This document shows, in pieces, positions 16,515 through 26,252 of a DNA stretch of 64,000 bases. A program made the position numbers and the translations under genes. The notes beneath the pieces are model-generated. The model saw only the letters and a program-made list of their open reading frames with translations, was not told the origin of the DNA and ran no database searches. The stretch covers positions 79,294 through 143,293 of the forward strand of contig CAZRGM010000006.1 of assembly GCA_964599635.1 (NCBI GenBank). The letters are read 5' to 3'. Position 1 is the stretch's first letter; every line of letters begins with the position of its first letter. The stretch comes from WJMT01 sp964599635. Its GTDB lineage: Bacteria > Acidobacteriota > Aminicenantia > Aminicenantales > Aminicenantaceae.

Positions 16515-19331
16515 ATGAAGAAGATCAAGTTTTTTATTATTTTTTCCGTTTTATTTGTATTTTTAATTATTTCAGCTTTTTCAAGTGAGACTGGAGAGAT
16601 CAAAGGTCGTGTTCGGGACATGAAGGGGAACGGAATTCCAGGAGTTGAGATTATACTTGAAAGCCGAAGTCTTCAGGGAGAAAGGACTCTTCTCTCCTCT
16701 TCGGGTGGAGAGTTTCGATTTTCACTTCTTCCTATTGGAGAATATACCTTGAGTTTTTATCTACAGGGATTCGCGCCCCATATTCTGAAGGATGTCATTG
16801 TTCGGTTGGGAAGAGTCACAGATTTAGATATCATCTTGAAGGAATCAGAATTAGAAGAGCAAGTGACGGTAACCGCTTCAGCCCCTTTGGTTGATAAGAC
16901 TTCCGCAGATACGAGTTATTATCTGAACAGCAGAAATCTGGAGAAATTACCGGGACAGAACCGGACCATCGTGGATGCGGTTAAATTCACTCCTGGGGTC
17001 ACAGGGGTGAGAATGAATACCAGAAAAGGGGTTTCCGAAGAAGGACAACCCAGTTTTCGTGGAGAAGGAGCGGAAGGGAACAACTGGATTGTGGATGGGC
17101 TTTATATAAGCGGTGTAAGATTAAGAAACTCAGGAATACGGCTCAACTTTGATTCTATAGAAGAGATCCAGATAATTTCTGATCCTTTCAGCCCGGAGTA
17201 CGGCTCTGCGTATGGGGGGGTCATCAATATGGTGACCAAAACCGGCAGTAATGACCTGTCAGGGGAATTTTCTTTGGTGTTCATGGATAAAAATCTTCAG
17301 TCTTCCCGAATGGATCAACTTTCTGTGATCAGTGAGCCGGATTATTTTTCAAGCAGCAACTGGTATTTTAATCTTGGCGGACCCATTATTAAGGACAAAC
17401 TCTGGTTTTTCATTTCTGATAATATTTTTATGGATTCTGATCAGGCCAGTGATGCTTACATTGATTATTTGTTTGTTCCTGGAGGTGAGAAGAGTACTCA
17501 AGTAAATAACTTATTTACCAAATTTACCTATGCTTTTAACAGCAGCAACAGTCTTTCGATGACGGCTGTATATCAGAAAAGTTTGGGACATAAAGGCGGG
17601 ATTGGAATTCCTGAATTGTATGAAAGAAAGGATTTTGAAGATTACATCTTCCGTATAAATTATAAGGGAATATTAAATTTAACGACATTGGTGGAAGCGG
17701 GCCTGGGTTATATAGATAGAGATCAACTCACTCATCCTCTGGATGATGAGTTGGGACCTTCTATGTATTATATAGAGGACCTGGGGCGCAATATCAATAA
17801 TTCTTACGGGAGGGTAACGGATGACCAAAACCGGCTTGATTTCAGTATGAAATTGACAAAATATTTTGATACTGAAAATTTTGGAAAGCATGAGATCAAT
17901 ATCGGCTTTGAATATTTTGATTTTTCTTCAGAGTTCATCGTTGATTTTTCAGGGAAAAGTGAAGATATTTTTCCTGGGAATGATTTTGAAAGCGGAACCA
18001 AATATTACTTCAGTTCCTGGAATGAAAACCAGCGGACCCCTACCTTTTTTTATGAATATGGTGTGTTCGATTTTGTCAATTCTTCAAGAGGGCTGGGGAT
18101 TTATGTGAATGATAAGGTAACTTGGGGCCGAGTCTCCTTTATGGCTGGTCTCAGAAGTCAGACCCAGAGATGCCTGGACAATAATGAAGATGAACTGTTT
18201 TCATGGGGGATGAATGATTTTCTGTCTCCCCGCTTTTCTTTATCTGTAGACATAACGGGTGACAGTCGGAATATCATTAAATTGGGGTGGGGGAGGTTCT
18301 CAGATGTTATAACCACTATGCCCCTCGGGCTTCTAAATTCTGGGGCTGGATTGACTTTCAGAACCTATAGATGGCAGGGCAGTGAGAACCCAAACTCAAG
18401 TGAGCTCCATAATCCTTTAAACTGGATTTTTGAAAATGAACAGAAGGCCCAGCCCTTTGAAATTGCCTCTGATATAAAGCCAGATTTCGTTAACCGCTAC
18501 CTTATAGAATATGACAGGAGAATTGCGAGAAATTGGGCTTTTACCGCCCGTTATATAAGCTCAAAAGCAGATGATCTGTTGGAAGTTTTGGCCGTTTTTG
18601 ATCCAGAACAACAGTATAAGTTTTTATTTGACAATTTTGAGCATAAAAGAAGAGATTATTCAGGATTAGAATTTGAACTGAACGGAAAAGTGGGCCCCAA
18701 ACTTTTTTTAAATGCTTCCTATAGTCATTCTTCAGCAAAAGGAACCAATCCCGGGCAGTCTGAGACAGGTTCTTGGTCCCAGGAAGAAGGGAACACGAAC
18801 TATTTAGGTTTATTTGGAAATCACATATTTATTCCTGAGATTCCTGGGTATGAAGAAATCAAGAGCTACTATGATTGGGCTTTAGGGGGATTGGGAGGAA
18901 GAGGGATAGGGGATGAGGGCTGGTATGGAAATCTCCCCTATTCGGCGGACCACGTTGTTAAATTTCTTATGGTTTTTCTTGCTCCTTATGAAATTAATGT
19001 ATCGGCAGCTTTTGAGTGGATTTCAGGATATTATTGGGAGAAACTGGGTTATGTTCCTTATTTCGGGGGATATTATTCATTTCCAGAAACAAGAGGTTCG
19101 CGAACAACACCGGCCCATCATTACCTTGATGTGGGTATAGAAAAAGAGTTGAGTTTGAAAAATGTGGGTTTTTCTTTCCCTATTTCTTCTATTTTAAGGA
19201 TAGATATATTAAATGTTTTGAACAGTCAGGAACCCCTATCTTATGTCAAAGAAGATATCCCTCTTTTCGGCCAGGTGTGGGGGAGGCAGCAGCCGAGACA
19301 GGCAAGAGTTACTTTTAAGATCAAGTGGTGA
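16515..19331 (+). CDS. TonB-dependent receptor, Oar-like, with carboxypeptidase-regulatory-like domain
   Basis: 938 residues. A signal peptide (1-24) is followed by a beta-sandwich carboxypeptidase-regulatory-like domain (about 26-112, GEIKGRVRDMKGNGIPGVEI). A plug domain comes next (about 120-250: LVDKTSADTSYYL, RGEGAEGNNWIVDGL, YGSAYGGVINMVTKTGSN), then a beta-barrel ending in an aromatic residue (ARVTFKIKW). This is the build of Oar/OmpA-related receptors of Acidobacteriota, Aminicenantes and Myxococcota. It should import a large ligand across the outer membrane using TonB; the ligand is unknown. It has its own promoter and converges on hypD with a 4-bp gap. Confidence 0.88.
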   Translation: MKKIKFFIIFSVLFVFLIISAFSSETGEIKGRVRDMKGNGIPGVEIILESRSLQGERTLLSSSGGEFRFSLLPIGEYTLSFYLQGFAPHILKDVIVRLGRVTDLDIILKESELEEQVTVTASAPLVDKTSADTSYYLNSRNLEKLPGQNRTIVDAVKFTPGVTGVRMNTRKGVSEEGQPSFRGEGAEGNNWIVDGLYISGVRLRNSGIRLNFDSIEEIQIISDPFSPEYGSAYGGVINMVTKTGSNDLSGEFSLVFMDKNLQSSRMDQLSVISEPDYFSSSNWYFNLGGPIIKDKLWFFISDNIFMDSDQASDAYIDYLFVPGGEKSTQVNNLFTKFTYAFNSSNSLSMTAVYQKSLGHKGGIGIPELYERKDFEDYIFRINYKGILNLTTLVEAGLGYIDRDQLTHPLDDELGPSMYYIEDLGRNINNSYGRVTDDQNRLDFSMKLTKYFDTENFGKHEINIGFEYFDFSSEFIVDFSGKSEDIFPGNDFESGTKYYFSSWNENQRTPTFFYEYGVFDFVNSSRGLGIYVNDKVTWGRVSFMAGLRSQTQRCLDNNEDELFSWGMNDFLSPRFSLSVDITGDSRNIIKLGWGRFSDVITTMPLGLLNSGAGLTFRTYRWQGSENPNSSELHNPLNWIFENEQKAQPFEIASDIKPDFVNRYLIEYDRRIARNWAFTARYISSKADDLLEVLAVFDPEQQYKFLFDNFEHKRRDYSGLEFELNGKVGPKLFLNASYSHSSAKGTNPGQSETGSWSQEEGNTNYLGLFGNHIFIPEIPGYEEIKSYYDWALGGLGGRGIGDEGWYGNLPYSADHVVKFLMVFLAPYEINVSAAFEWISGYYWEKLGYVPYFGGYYSFPETRGSRTTPAHHYLDVGIEKELSLKNVGFSFPISSILRIDILNVLNSQEPLSYVKEDIPLFGQVWGRQQPRQARVTFKIKW

Positions 19332-19335
19332 TGAG

Positions 19336-21696
19336 TTAAGTGACGGAGTGTTCTGTTCTGGAAATGATTTCATTCTGGAGGTCTTTATTTAAGTCACAAA
19401 AATAATCGCTGTATCCAGCGACTCTGACGATTAAATTTTTATATTCTTCAGGTTTTTTTTGGGCTTTGCGAAGGGTGTCTGCGGATACCACATTGATCTG
19501 AATGTGATGGGCATCCAGAGCAAAATAAGAGCGGATCAGCTGCACCAGCTTGTCTATGTTTTCACCCTCAAACAGCTCAGGACTAAATTTTTGGTTAAGA
19601 AGGGTTCCTCCTGTTTTGACATGTTCTATTTTAGAGGCTGATTTTAAGGAAGCCGTGGGGCCCTGTATGTCTGCCCCTTGAGAAGGGGAAATTCCTTCGG
19701 ATAAAGGCTCTGAGGCTTTTCTTCCATTGGGGGTGGCTCCCGTGACTCTTCCAAAATAAATATGCACTGTGGTGGGCAGCAGGTTTATTCTGTATTTTCC
19801 TCCTTTGGTATTGGGCCTTCCATTAATAGCATGATAATATATGTCAAATATTATTTTTAAATTTTCATCGGCATAACCATCATCATTTCCGTATTTGGGA
19901 GTTTTATTGAGGAGCCTCTGCCTCAGCTTTTCTTCTCCATTGAAGTCATTTCTCATGGCTTGAAGGAGTTGGCTCATAGATATGTATTTTTTGTCAAAAA
20001 CATTGTATTTAATGGAAGTTAAGCAGTCAGTCATGGTTCCCAATCCCACTCCCTGGATATAAGTTGTGTTATACCGGGCTCCGCCTTCATGATAATCCTT
20101 TCCGTTTTTTATGCAGTCACTTATGAGAATAGAGAGGAAAGGCGCAGGGATGTATTCTGCATAAAGCCTTTCAATGATGTTATTTCCTTCTATTTTTATA
20201 TTTATAAAATGGTTAAGCTGTTTTTGGAATGCGTCGATAACTTCCTGAAAGTCATTGAATCCTGAAGGGTCTCCGGTTTCAAGGCCAATTTTTTTATGGG
20301 TTCTGGGATCAACTCCATTATTTAAAGTGATCTCAAGGACTTTTGGCATATTAAAATATCCAGTAAGGGTGTAATTCTCTTTTCCAAAGGCTCCTGTTTC
20401 CACACATCCACTGGACCCTCCGTCTCTAGCATCCTCGATGGATTTTCCCTGCCTTAAGAGTTCCAGAATGATGGCGTCTGTATTGAATATGGAAGGCTGA
20501 CCAAAACCTGTTTTTATAATCTCCAAGGCTCGTTTCAGAAAGAGGTCAGGACCTTTTTTGCTTATTTGGACCATGGAGCTGGGTTGTAAAATTCGCATCT
20601 CTTGGATGACGTCAAGAATTAAGTATGTGAGTTCGTTCACTCCGTCCGTTCCGTCTGTTTTTACTCCTCCCAAATTAATCAGAGCAAAGTCAGTATAGGT
20701 TCCGCTTTCTTCAGCAGTGACTCCCACTTTAGGTGGAGCCGGTTGATTGTTAAATTTTATCCAGAAAGCTTCTAAGAGTTCTTTCGCGCTTTCTTTGGTG
20801 AGGCTTCCCTCATCTATTTGTTTTTTATAAAAGGGAAAAAGATGTTGGTCTAATCTTCCTGGATTAAAAGAGTCCCACCCGTTTAACTCTGTAATCACTC
20901 CTAAATGGACGAACCAGTAATGCTGCAGGGCTTCCCAGAAATTGCGCGGCGCATAGGCAGGCACACGGGAACAGATTTCAGAAATTTTTTGGAGTTCTTG
21001 TTTTCTGTGTTTATTTGTTTCTTTTTTGGCAAGCTCGGCGGCTTTTTGGGAATAGCGCTCTGCTAAAATCATGATGCCATCTGCGGCAATGGCCATGGCT
21101 TTGAGTTCTTGTTTTTTATGAAAAGCTTCAGGATCATTTAAAAAATCAAGTTGATTCATGCTGTCCTGGATGTCTTTTTTGAAATCAACGAATCCTTTTT
21201 TATAGATTTTATCGTCCAGAACTGTATGCCCGGGAGCACGCTGCTCCATAAATTCAGTGAATATCCCGGCTTCATAAGCGTCTTTCCATTGAGGCGAGAC
21301 TTCATCAAATATTCTATCTCTTATGGATTGTCCTCTCCAAAAAGGGATGATTTCTTTTTCATAGGAATTCTTGACTTCTTGACTTACTGAATAGGAGGTC
21401 TTTTCTCTCGAATCCAGAATATCAAGGTCTTTTAAGCTGTGAGTGTTGATTTCTGGATAAGAAGGGGTGGCTCTGGGAGAGGGCCCTCTTTCTCCCACAA
21501 TGAGTTCTCCTTCATTGATGCAGATTATTTTATTTTTCATGATGTGCTGAAAAGCAAGGGCTCTTTTCACAGGCACCGAAACTTTTTTTGCTTCATTGCT
21601 TTTATAAAATTCTGTCAGAAGATGGGCCCTTTCTGAAGATATGAAAGGCTTTGTCTTGACACTCTGTTCTCGCAGTTTTTTGATTCTATGATTCAT
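19336..21696 (-). CDS. hypD: Glycyl-radical enzyme, probable trans-4-hydroxy-L-proline dehydratase
   Basis: 786 residues. The catalytic thiyl loop GGSSGCVETGAFGKE places Cys431 and Glu433. The glycyl radical is Gly761 in RVAGYSDYF near the C-terminus. The family-wide pattern (EFMEQRAPGHTV, FNNQPAPPKVGVT, HIQINV) follows clostridial HypD closely by eye, much more than pyruvate formate-lyase, CutC or glycerol dehydratase, which have other residues after GCVE. HypD converts hydroxyproline to pyrroline-5-carboxylate, which a reductase turns into proline. The activase gene lies immediately upstream (TAA-A-ATG), with a GGAGG site. The name refers to hydroxyproline metabolism, not hydrogenase maturation. 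Confidence 0.82.
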   Translation of the reverse strand: MNHRIKKLREQSVKTKPFISSERAHLLTEFYKSNEAKKVSVPVKRALAFQHIMKNKIICINEGELIVGERGPSPRATPSYPEINTHSLKDLDILDSREKTSYSVSQEVKNSYEKEIIPFWRGQSIRDRIFDEVSPQWKDAYEAGIFTEFMEQRAPGHTVLDDKIYKKGFVDFKKDIQDSMNQLDFLNDPEAFHKKQELKAMAIAADGIMILAERYSQKAAELAKKETNKHRKQELQKISEICSRVPAYAPRNFWEALQHYWFVHLGVITELNGWDSFNPGRLDQHLFPFYKKQIDEGSLTKESAKELLEAFWIKFNNQPAPPKVGVTAEESGTYTDFALINLGGVKTDGTDGVNELTYLILDVIQEMRILQPSSMVQISKKGPDLFLKRALEIIKTGFGQPSIFNTDAIILELLRQGKSIEDARDGGSSGCVETGAFGKENYTLTGYFNMPKVLEITLNNGVDPRTHKKIGLETGDPSGFNDFQEVIDAFQKQLNHFINIKIEGNNIIERLYAEYIPAPFLSILISDCIKNGKDYHEGGARYNTTYIQGVGLGTMTDCLTSIKYNVFDKKYISMSQLLQAMRNDFNGEEKLRQRLLNKTPKYGNDDGYADENLKIIFDIYYHAINGRPNTKGGKYRINLLPTTVHIYFGRVTGATPNGRKASEPLSEGISPSQGADIQGPTASLKSASKIEHVKTGGTLLNQKFSPELFEGENIDKLVQLIRSYFALDAHHIQINVVSADTLRKAQKKPEEYKNLIVRVAGYSDYFCDLNKDLQNEIISRTEHSVT

Positions 21697-21697
21697 T

Positions 21698-22600
21698 TTA
21701 TCCTCCGATTTTTACATCAAACCCAAAATTTTCATATATTTTCTGCAATGTTTTTATTTTATTTTCCAGAGGGGGGTGAATATTTTTTATTTTTCTTTTT
21801 AGGTTGAGGTATTTTTGGGTCCCGGCTTTGTGAAAAGGAAGGAGATCTATATTGTTTATTCCTGAGATGGTTTGAATAAACTCAGCTGTTTTTTGTGCAT
21901 TTTCCTCTGAATCATTTTCATCGGGGATGATAGGGATTCTTATGCGGATATTTTTCTTTGATTCCCCCAGTTTTCTTAAGTTAATGAGGATTAACTGATT
22001 GCTAACGCCCGTAGATCTTATGTGTTTTTTTTCATCCATCATTTTGAGGTCATATAAGAAGAGGTCTACCTTATCCAATATCCTTTCAAAATTCCTAAAG
22101 GATGTGTATCCGCAGGTATCAACAGCGGTGTGTATCTGCTGGCTTTTACATTTTGCCAGCACTGAGTCCAGAAATTCTATCTGCATCAAAGGCTCTCCTC
22201 CAGAGAAGGTCACGCCTCCATTTGAATTTTTATAGAACACAGTGTCTTTTTCGATTTCCAGCATCAGTTCGTCGGTGTTTATTTCCTGTCCCACGACCTT
22301 AAGAGCTCCAGTGGGACAGGCATCAGCACACTTACCAGTCATATGGCATTTGTTTTTATTGATAAATATTCCTTTGTGATTCCTGATTATGGCCTGATTG
22401 GGGCAGGCGGTGATACAATCTGTGCAGTTTTCAAGACACTTTTCAGCATTAAAGATCAGTTCTTTTTGGGTAGATTGACTTTCTGGATTATGGCACCACC
22501 AGCAGCGTAAGGGACAGCCTTTGAGAAAAACAGTTGTTCTTATTCCTGGGCCGTCATGGATGGCATATTTTTTAATGTCAAAAATAAGTCCTTTATTCAT
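21698..22600 (-). CDS. hypE: Glycyl-radical enzyme activase (HypE type)
   Basis: 300 residues. The radical-SAM motif CPLRCWWC has Cys29, Cys33 and Cys36 directly after the family N-terminus (YAIHDGPGIRTTVF). An inserted ferredoxin-like domain follows with two cysteine sets (CLENCTDCITACP and CHMTGKCADACP), then NGGVTFSGGEPLMQ, the SAM-binding GGE segment. It would abstract hydrogen from Gly761 of the neighbouring dehydratase to make the active radical. It is the first gene of the pair, with a dyad-overlapped promoter about 70-95 bp upstream. Confidence 0.9.
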   Translation of the reverse strand: MNKGLIFDIKKYAIHDGPGIRTTVFLKGCPLRCWWCHNPESQSTQKELIFNAEKCLENCTDCITACPNQAIIRNHKGIFINKNKCHMTGKCADACPTGALKVVGQEINTDELMLEIEKDTVFYKNSNGGVTFSGGEPLMQIEFLDSVLAKCKSQQIHTAVDTCGYTSFRNFERILDKVDLFLYDLKMMDEKKHIRSTGVSNQLILINLRKLGESKKNIRIRIPIIPDENDSEENAQKTAEFIQTISGINNIDLLPFHKAGTQKYLNLKRKIKNIHPPLENKIKTLQKIYENFGFDVKIGG

Positions 22601-22653
22601 TTTCAGTCGGTTATTTTATGCCAAAAAACATGGTTAATAAAGATCGGCTATTT

Positions 22654-22687
22654 TTAACTGTTATATGATATATCACATATCAGTTAA
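22654..22687. promoter_or_regulatory. 34-bp near-perfect dyad, probable operator for hypED
   Basis: Two 17-bp arms (TTAACTGTTATATGATA and its mate) match at 15 of 17 positions with no central gap. The dyad covers the -10 box and most of the spacer of the promoter of the glycyl-radical genes and lies 54 bp before hypE. The position is right for a repressor. The core TGATATATCA resembles Crp/Fnr-type half-sites but with the wrong spacing. Confidence 0.6.
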
Positions 22688-22695
22688 TAGGTCAA
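22667..22695 (-). promoter_or_regulatory. Putative promoter of hypED
   Basis: On the minus strand, TTGACC, a 17-bp spacer and TATATC. The -10 and most of the spacer lie within the 34-bp dyad. Confidence 0.5.
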
Positions 22696-22718
22696 TAATA
22701 AAAAAAATATACTTCTCT

Positions 22719-22748
22719 TTGACATTAAATTTCTTCATATGTTATATA
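22719..22748 (+). promoter_or_regulatory. Promoter of the small protein / sensor kinase genes
   Basis: TTGACA, an 18-bp spacer and TATATA, 40 bp before the ATG at 22788. It diverges from the hypED promoter, with 23 bp between the two -35 boxes. Confidence 0.6.
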
Positions 22749-22787
22749 GACAGAAATATTATATAATACGAAAAAAGGAAAAATAAA

Positions 22788-22991
22788 ATGACCACCAAAG
22801 AAGAAGTTTGCGAACACCTTATTGAGAGCCTTGAGGATGCTATAGAAAATCTGGAAAGGGGTCGTGATGAATGTGATATTGAAAATTGGGAAATTTTTTC
22901 TTCTGAGGACCTCGAGGATATCATTGAACAGTTGAGAGAGATGGTGACAAAATTAGAGCAGCAGTTATCTTCTTTTGAAGAATCAGAATAG
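22788..22991 (+). CDS. Small acidic helical protein, unknown
   Basis: 67 residues, very acidic, with Leu/Ile/Val every three to four positions, so probably a short coiled coil or helical hairpin. No recognised family. AAAGGA lies before the ATG, and a good promoter sits 40 bp upstream. It precedes the sensor kinase by 100 bp in the same direction and could act with it; that is position-based inference only. Confidence 0.55.
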   Translation: MTTKEEVCEHLIESLEDAIENLERGRDECDIENWEIFSSEDLEDIIEQLREMVTKLEQQLSSFEESE

Positions 22992-23091
22992 GAGAAACAG
23001 ATCATCCTTAATAATATTTCAAGGATAAAATTTGCTAAAGATGACAGGCTAAAAAGTGAGGCGGTCCATGGAGGATAGGAAGAGTGTGTGA

Positions 23092-25068
23092 ATGAAAAAG
23101 AAAGAAAAAATAAAAAAGCGGCTACCTGATGACATTGAAGAATTAAAGAATCAAGTCGCAAACTTAAGGAGATTAAAGAAAAAGCAGATTTCATTGTATG
23201 AAATTTCAGAAGCGGCTCATTCAGCAAAATCCCTGGAGGAACTTTATAAAAAAATCCATCAGATTATAGAAAAATTAATGCCGGCCAAACACAATTTTTA
23301 TATTGCTCTTTATGATGACGCGCATGGATTGCTGAAGTTTCCATATTTTGTGGATCAAGAGGAGCATCCTCCTCCCGCTCAGAAACTAGGGAGAGGGCTG
23401 ACAGAATATGTTTTAGAAACAGGGGAAGCACTTCTGGCTCCTCAGGATAAATTTGAAGAAATGGAAAAAAAAGGAAAGGTCCTTTCCGTAGGGCCACCCT
23501 CTGTGGACTGGCTGGGGGTTCCTCTTAAGATAAGAGATAAAACTATTGGGGTTCTTGCGGTGCAGAGTTATGAAAAGGGAATTCGATATACAGAGGAAGA
23601 TAAAGATGTTCTTAACTTTGTCTCTGAACAGATTGCTACAGCGATAAGTCGAAAGCAATCCGAAGAAGAACTTGAAGTGAGAAATGCGCTTTTCCAACTG
23701 GTGGTGAATAACTCTCCTTCAGGAGTATTCATTGTAGATGATCATTACAAGCTGAGTTATGTGAATCGAAAATTTTGTGAAATTTTAGGATATAAAGAAA
23801 AGGAGTTAGTCGGGAGGGATTTTAGAGACTTTTTAGCTAGAGGCTCTCTCGAGCTGGTTACAGATAGATACAAGAAAAGACAAAAAGGAGAGAAGGTTCC
23901 GTCAAAGTACGAATTCAAAATCATAAGAAAGGATGGAGAGAGCCGTCTGATTGAAATCGTATCTGGTGTGATTAAGACTTCTTTGGGCAGGGTCCAGACG
24001 GTTCCCCATATCAGGGATATCACTGAAGAAAGGAAAATGGAGCAGCAGTTAAAGGAGTCAGAAACAAGATATAAGAATTTGGTTGAGAAAGCAAGAATTG
24101 CCATACTCATTGATGATAGAGATGGAAATCTCAAATACTTTAATGACAGATTGTGTGAGATATTTGGGTACACTAGAAGGGAACTTGAGAAGAAAAAAAA
24201 CTGTGAATTGGTTCATCCTGATGACCTAGAAAAAGTTATAAATCTCCATAAAAACCGGGTAGCAGGGAAAAAAGTAAAAAGTAGTTATGAATTTAAGGGA
24301 ATTAAGAAAGATGGTGCTGTGATTTTTTGTGAAGTGGAAGCGGTGGCCTTAAGAGAAAAGGAAAGGATCACAGGAACCCGTTCTTATATCCGGGATATTA
24401 CAGAGAGCAAAAGAGACAAAAAAAAGATAGAAGACTCTCTGCGGGAAAAAGAAGTCTTGCTAAGAGAAATTCATCATAGAGTTAAAAACAATATGCAGGT
24501 GATTTCAAGTTTGTTGACACTTCAATCAAGGGAAATAGAAGATAAAAAGATTCTTGAGATTTTTGAAGAAAGCCGAAGGAGAATTAGGACCATGGCCATG
24601 GTTCATGAAAAATTGTATGGATCTATGGATCTTTCCAAGATCGATGTGTCAAAGTACATAAGCAGTTTATCTCAATTTCTCTTCCATTCTTTTGGGATTG
24701 ATTCTGATAGAATTGTATTAAAGGAAGATGTTGAAAACATTTTGTTGGATATCAACATGGCTATTCCCTTTGGGCTTCTGGTGAATGAATTGATATCCAA
24801 TTCCTTAAAGCATGCTTTCCCAAAGAAAAGAAGAGGCGAAGTCAGGATATCTTTGACTAAAACAAATAATAATTGGATAAAACTGGTAGTCAGTGATAAT
24901 GGAGTGGGCGTTAAGAATAAACGTGAATTGACTAAACCGAGTTCTTTTGGACTTCAGTTAGTCAAAATGCTTACTGAACAGCTTCACGGGGACATGGAAA
25001 TTAAGACGAATAAAGAAACGTCGTTTATTATCACATTTAAAGAACTGAAATATTCCTCAGAATTATAA
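23092..25068 (+). CDS. GAF-PAS-PAS sensor histidine kinase of the HisKA_2 type
   Basis: 658 residues. A coiled start (about 10-40) is followed by a GAF domain (about 45-188) and two PAS domains with PAC tails (about 195-315 and 320-440). A HisKA_2 dimerisation helix has REIHHRVKNNMQ, with phospho-acceptor His461/462. The HATPase domain has NELISNSLKHAF (N box), VSDNGVGV (G1) and SFGLQLV (G2). No membrane helix is visible, so it is a soluble sensor. No response regulator is adjacent; kinases of this class often signal to stand-alone regulators. It ends 5 bp from the convergent rmuC. Confidence 0.88.
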   Translation: MKKKEKIKKRLPDDIEELKNQVANLRRLKKKQISLYEISEAAHSAKSLEELYKKIHQIIEKLMPAKHNFYIALYDDAHGLLKFPYFVDQEEHPPPAQKLGRGLTEYVLETGEALLAPQDKFEEMEKKGKVLSVGPPSVDWLGVPLKIRDKTIGVLAVQSYEKGIRYTEEDKDVLNFVSEQIATAISRKQSEEELEVRNALFQLVVNNSPSGVFIVDDHYKLSYVNRKFCEILGYKEKELVGRDFRDFLARGSLELVTDRYKKRQKGEKVPSKYEFKIIRKDGESRLIEIVSGVIKTSLGRVQTVPHIRDITEERKMEQQLKESETRYKNLVEKARIAILIDDRDGNLKYFNDRLCEIFGYTRRELEKKKNCELVHPDDLEKVINLHKNRVAGKKVKSSYEFKGIKKDGAVIFCEVEAVALREKERITGTRSYIRDITESKRDKKKIEDSLREKEVLLREIHHRVKNNMQVISSLLTLQSREIEDKKILEIFEESRRRIRTMAMVHEKLYGSMDLSKIDVSKYISSLSQFLFHSFGIDSDRIVLKEDVENILLDINMAIPFGLLVNELISNSLKHAFPKKRRGEVRISLTKTNNNWIKLVVSDNGVGVKNKRELTKPSSFGLQLVKMLTEQLHGDMEIKTNKETSFIITFKELKYSSEL

Positions 25069-25073
25069 AATTT

Positions 25074-26126
25074 TCAGTCAGTCTTTTTTCCTTCAAGGAG
25101 TTCCGCGTCGCAAGAGTCGAGTGATTTCATCTTATCTGTAAATTTTGACAATTTTTTTTCAGCCTCATCATACCTTGTTTGGGCATTGCTCAGATGAGTT
25201 CCCATGAGATTAAATGTCTCTTTAAATCCAGAAAGGTCATTTTGAAGTCTTGTTAATGACTGAAATATTATCTGGGCTGATTTTTCTATTTGGAGGCCTT
25301 TAAGACCCAGTACAATGACTTGAAGATAGGCGAAAAATGAGTTAGGAGAGACAGGGATGACCCTTTTTTGAGTGGCATAGGGAAATAAGCTTTTTTCAGT
25401 GGTTAAATCTTCTTCACGGAGGATTGTCTCATAATAGATATTTTCTGCTGGTATATACATGAGGGCAAAATCAAATGTCCCTTCATCAGGAAGAATGTAT
25501 TTTTGGGCAATGGTATCGATATGTTTTTTTACGTCAGAAACAAATTTCTTGCGCAGATTTATTTTTTCTCTTTCATTTTCTTCATTTAAATATTTCTTGA
25601 AGTTCTCAAGAGGAAATTTCGAATCTATGGGGACTATGTTTTTGCCAATTTTAACAATGGCATCCACCATATCTCCGGTTTTAAATTTATGTTGAAGTTT
25701 ATAATTTGCAGGAGGGAGGATTTGAGCTAAGAGGTCGCCTAAGAACAATTCTCCCAAACCGCCTCTGAATTTCGGAGCACGCAGAAGATTTTCGAGATTT
25801 GAAATGTTTTTGGCTTTTTCCAAAACTTGTGTGGTGACGCTTTCCATTCTTCCTAAATTTTCTTTGACATCACCTAAAGTGTTTCCAATGTGGCCTGTTG
25901 TTTTCTGGAATTGTCCGCTTATATGATTAAGCTGCTGATTGATATTTTTAGTGAGGTCATTTATTTGCTGTTGCATCAAGGACATGGATTTATTCTCTGA
26001 TTGAGCTTTTTTTATTTCTTCAATTTTAAAAGAGGTTTCTTTTAAAATGCTTTTCAATATAAAGATAGAGGCCAGAATTATAACGGTGATGACTATTGCT
26101 GAAGTGATGAGAACGCTTAATTCCAT
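25074..26126 (-). CDS. rmuC: RmuC family DNA recombination protein
   Basis: 350 residues. It has an N-terminal membrane helix (about 6-28), a coiled-coil arm (about 35-110) and the RmuC nuclease-like core (KFRGGLGELFLGDLL, VPIDSKFPLENF, FALMYIPAENIYYE). RmuC limits rearrangements at inverted repeats in E. coli, and the core belongs to the PD-(D/E)xK-like superfamily. It is a single gene divergent from the MinD-like ATPase. A TTTACT-17-TATAAT promoter precedes it. Confidence 0.88.
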   Translation of the reverse strand: MELSVLITSAIVITVIILASIFILKSILKETSFKIEEIKKAQSENKSMSLMQQQINDLTKNINQQLNHISGQFQKTTGHIGNTLGDVKENLGRMESVTTQVLEKAKNISNLENLLRAPKFRGGLGELFLGDLLAQILPPANYKLQHKFKTGDMVDAIVKIGKNIVPIDSKFPLENFKKYLNEENEREKINLRKKFVSDVKKHIDTIAQKYILPDEGTFDFALMYIPAENIYYETILREEDLTTEKSLFPYATQKRVIPVSPNSFFAYLQVIVLGLKGLQIEKSAQIIFQSLTRLQNDLSGFKETFNLMGTHLSNAQTRYDEAEKKLSKFTDKMKSLDSCDAELLEGKKTD

Positions 26127-26144
26127 AATCTGTTTATCAATTTT

Positions 26145-26173
26145 ATTATAGAAATCAAAAGTTAAACAGTAAA
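26145..26173 (-). promoter_or_regulatory. Putative promoter of rmuC
   Basis: On the minus strand, TTTACT, a 17-bp spacer and a perfect TATAAT lie 19 bp before the rmuC ATG. On the opposite strand, a weaker TTCACA-16-TAAAAT (about 26198-26225) may serve the MinD-like gene. Confidence 0.45.
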
Positions 26174-26252
26174 GGATAATTATTGCTTGTTTTATTTCAC
26201 AAATGATTTAGCTGTGTTAAAATATTTATGTGAGTCATTTTAAAAGAATGTC

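Noticed and set aside
22742..23227. 161-codon minus-strand frame
   Set aside because: Antisense to the small acidic protein and the kinase start; Ser/Phe/Leu-rich shadow of acidic codons.
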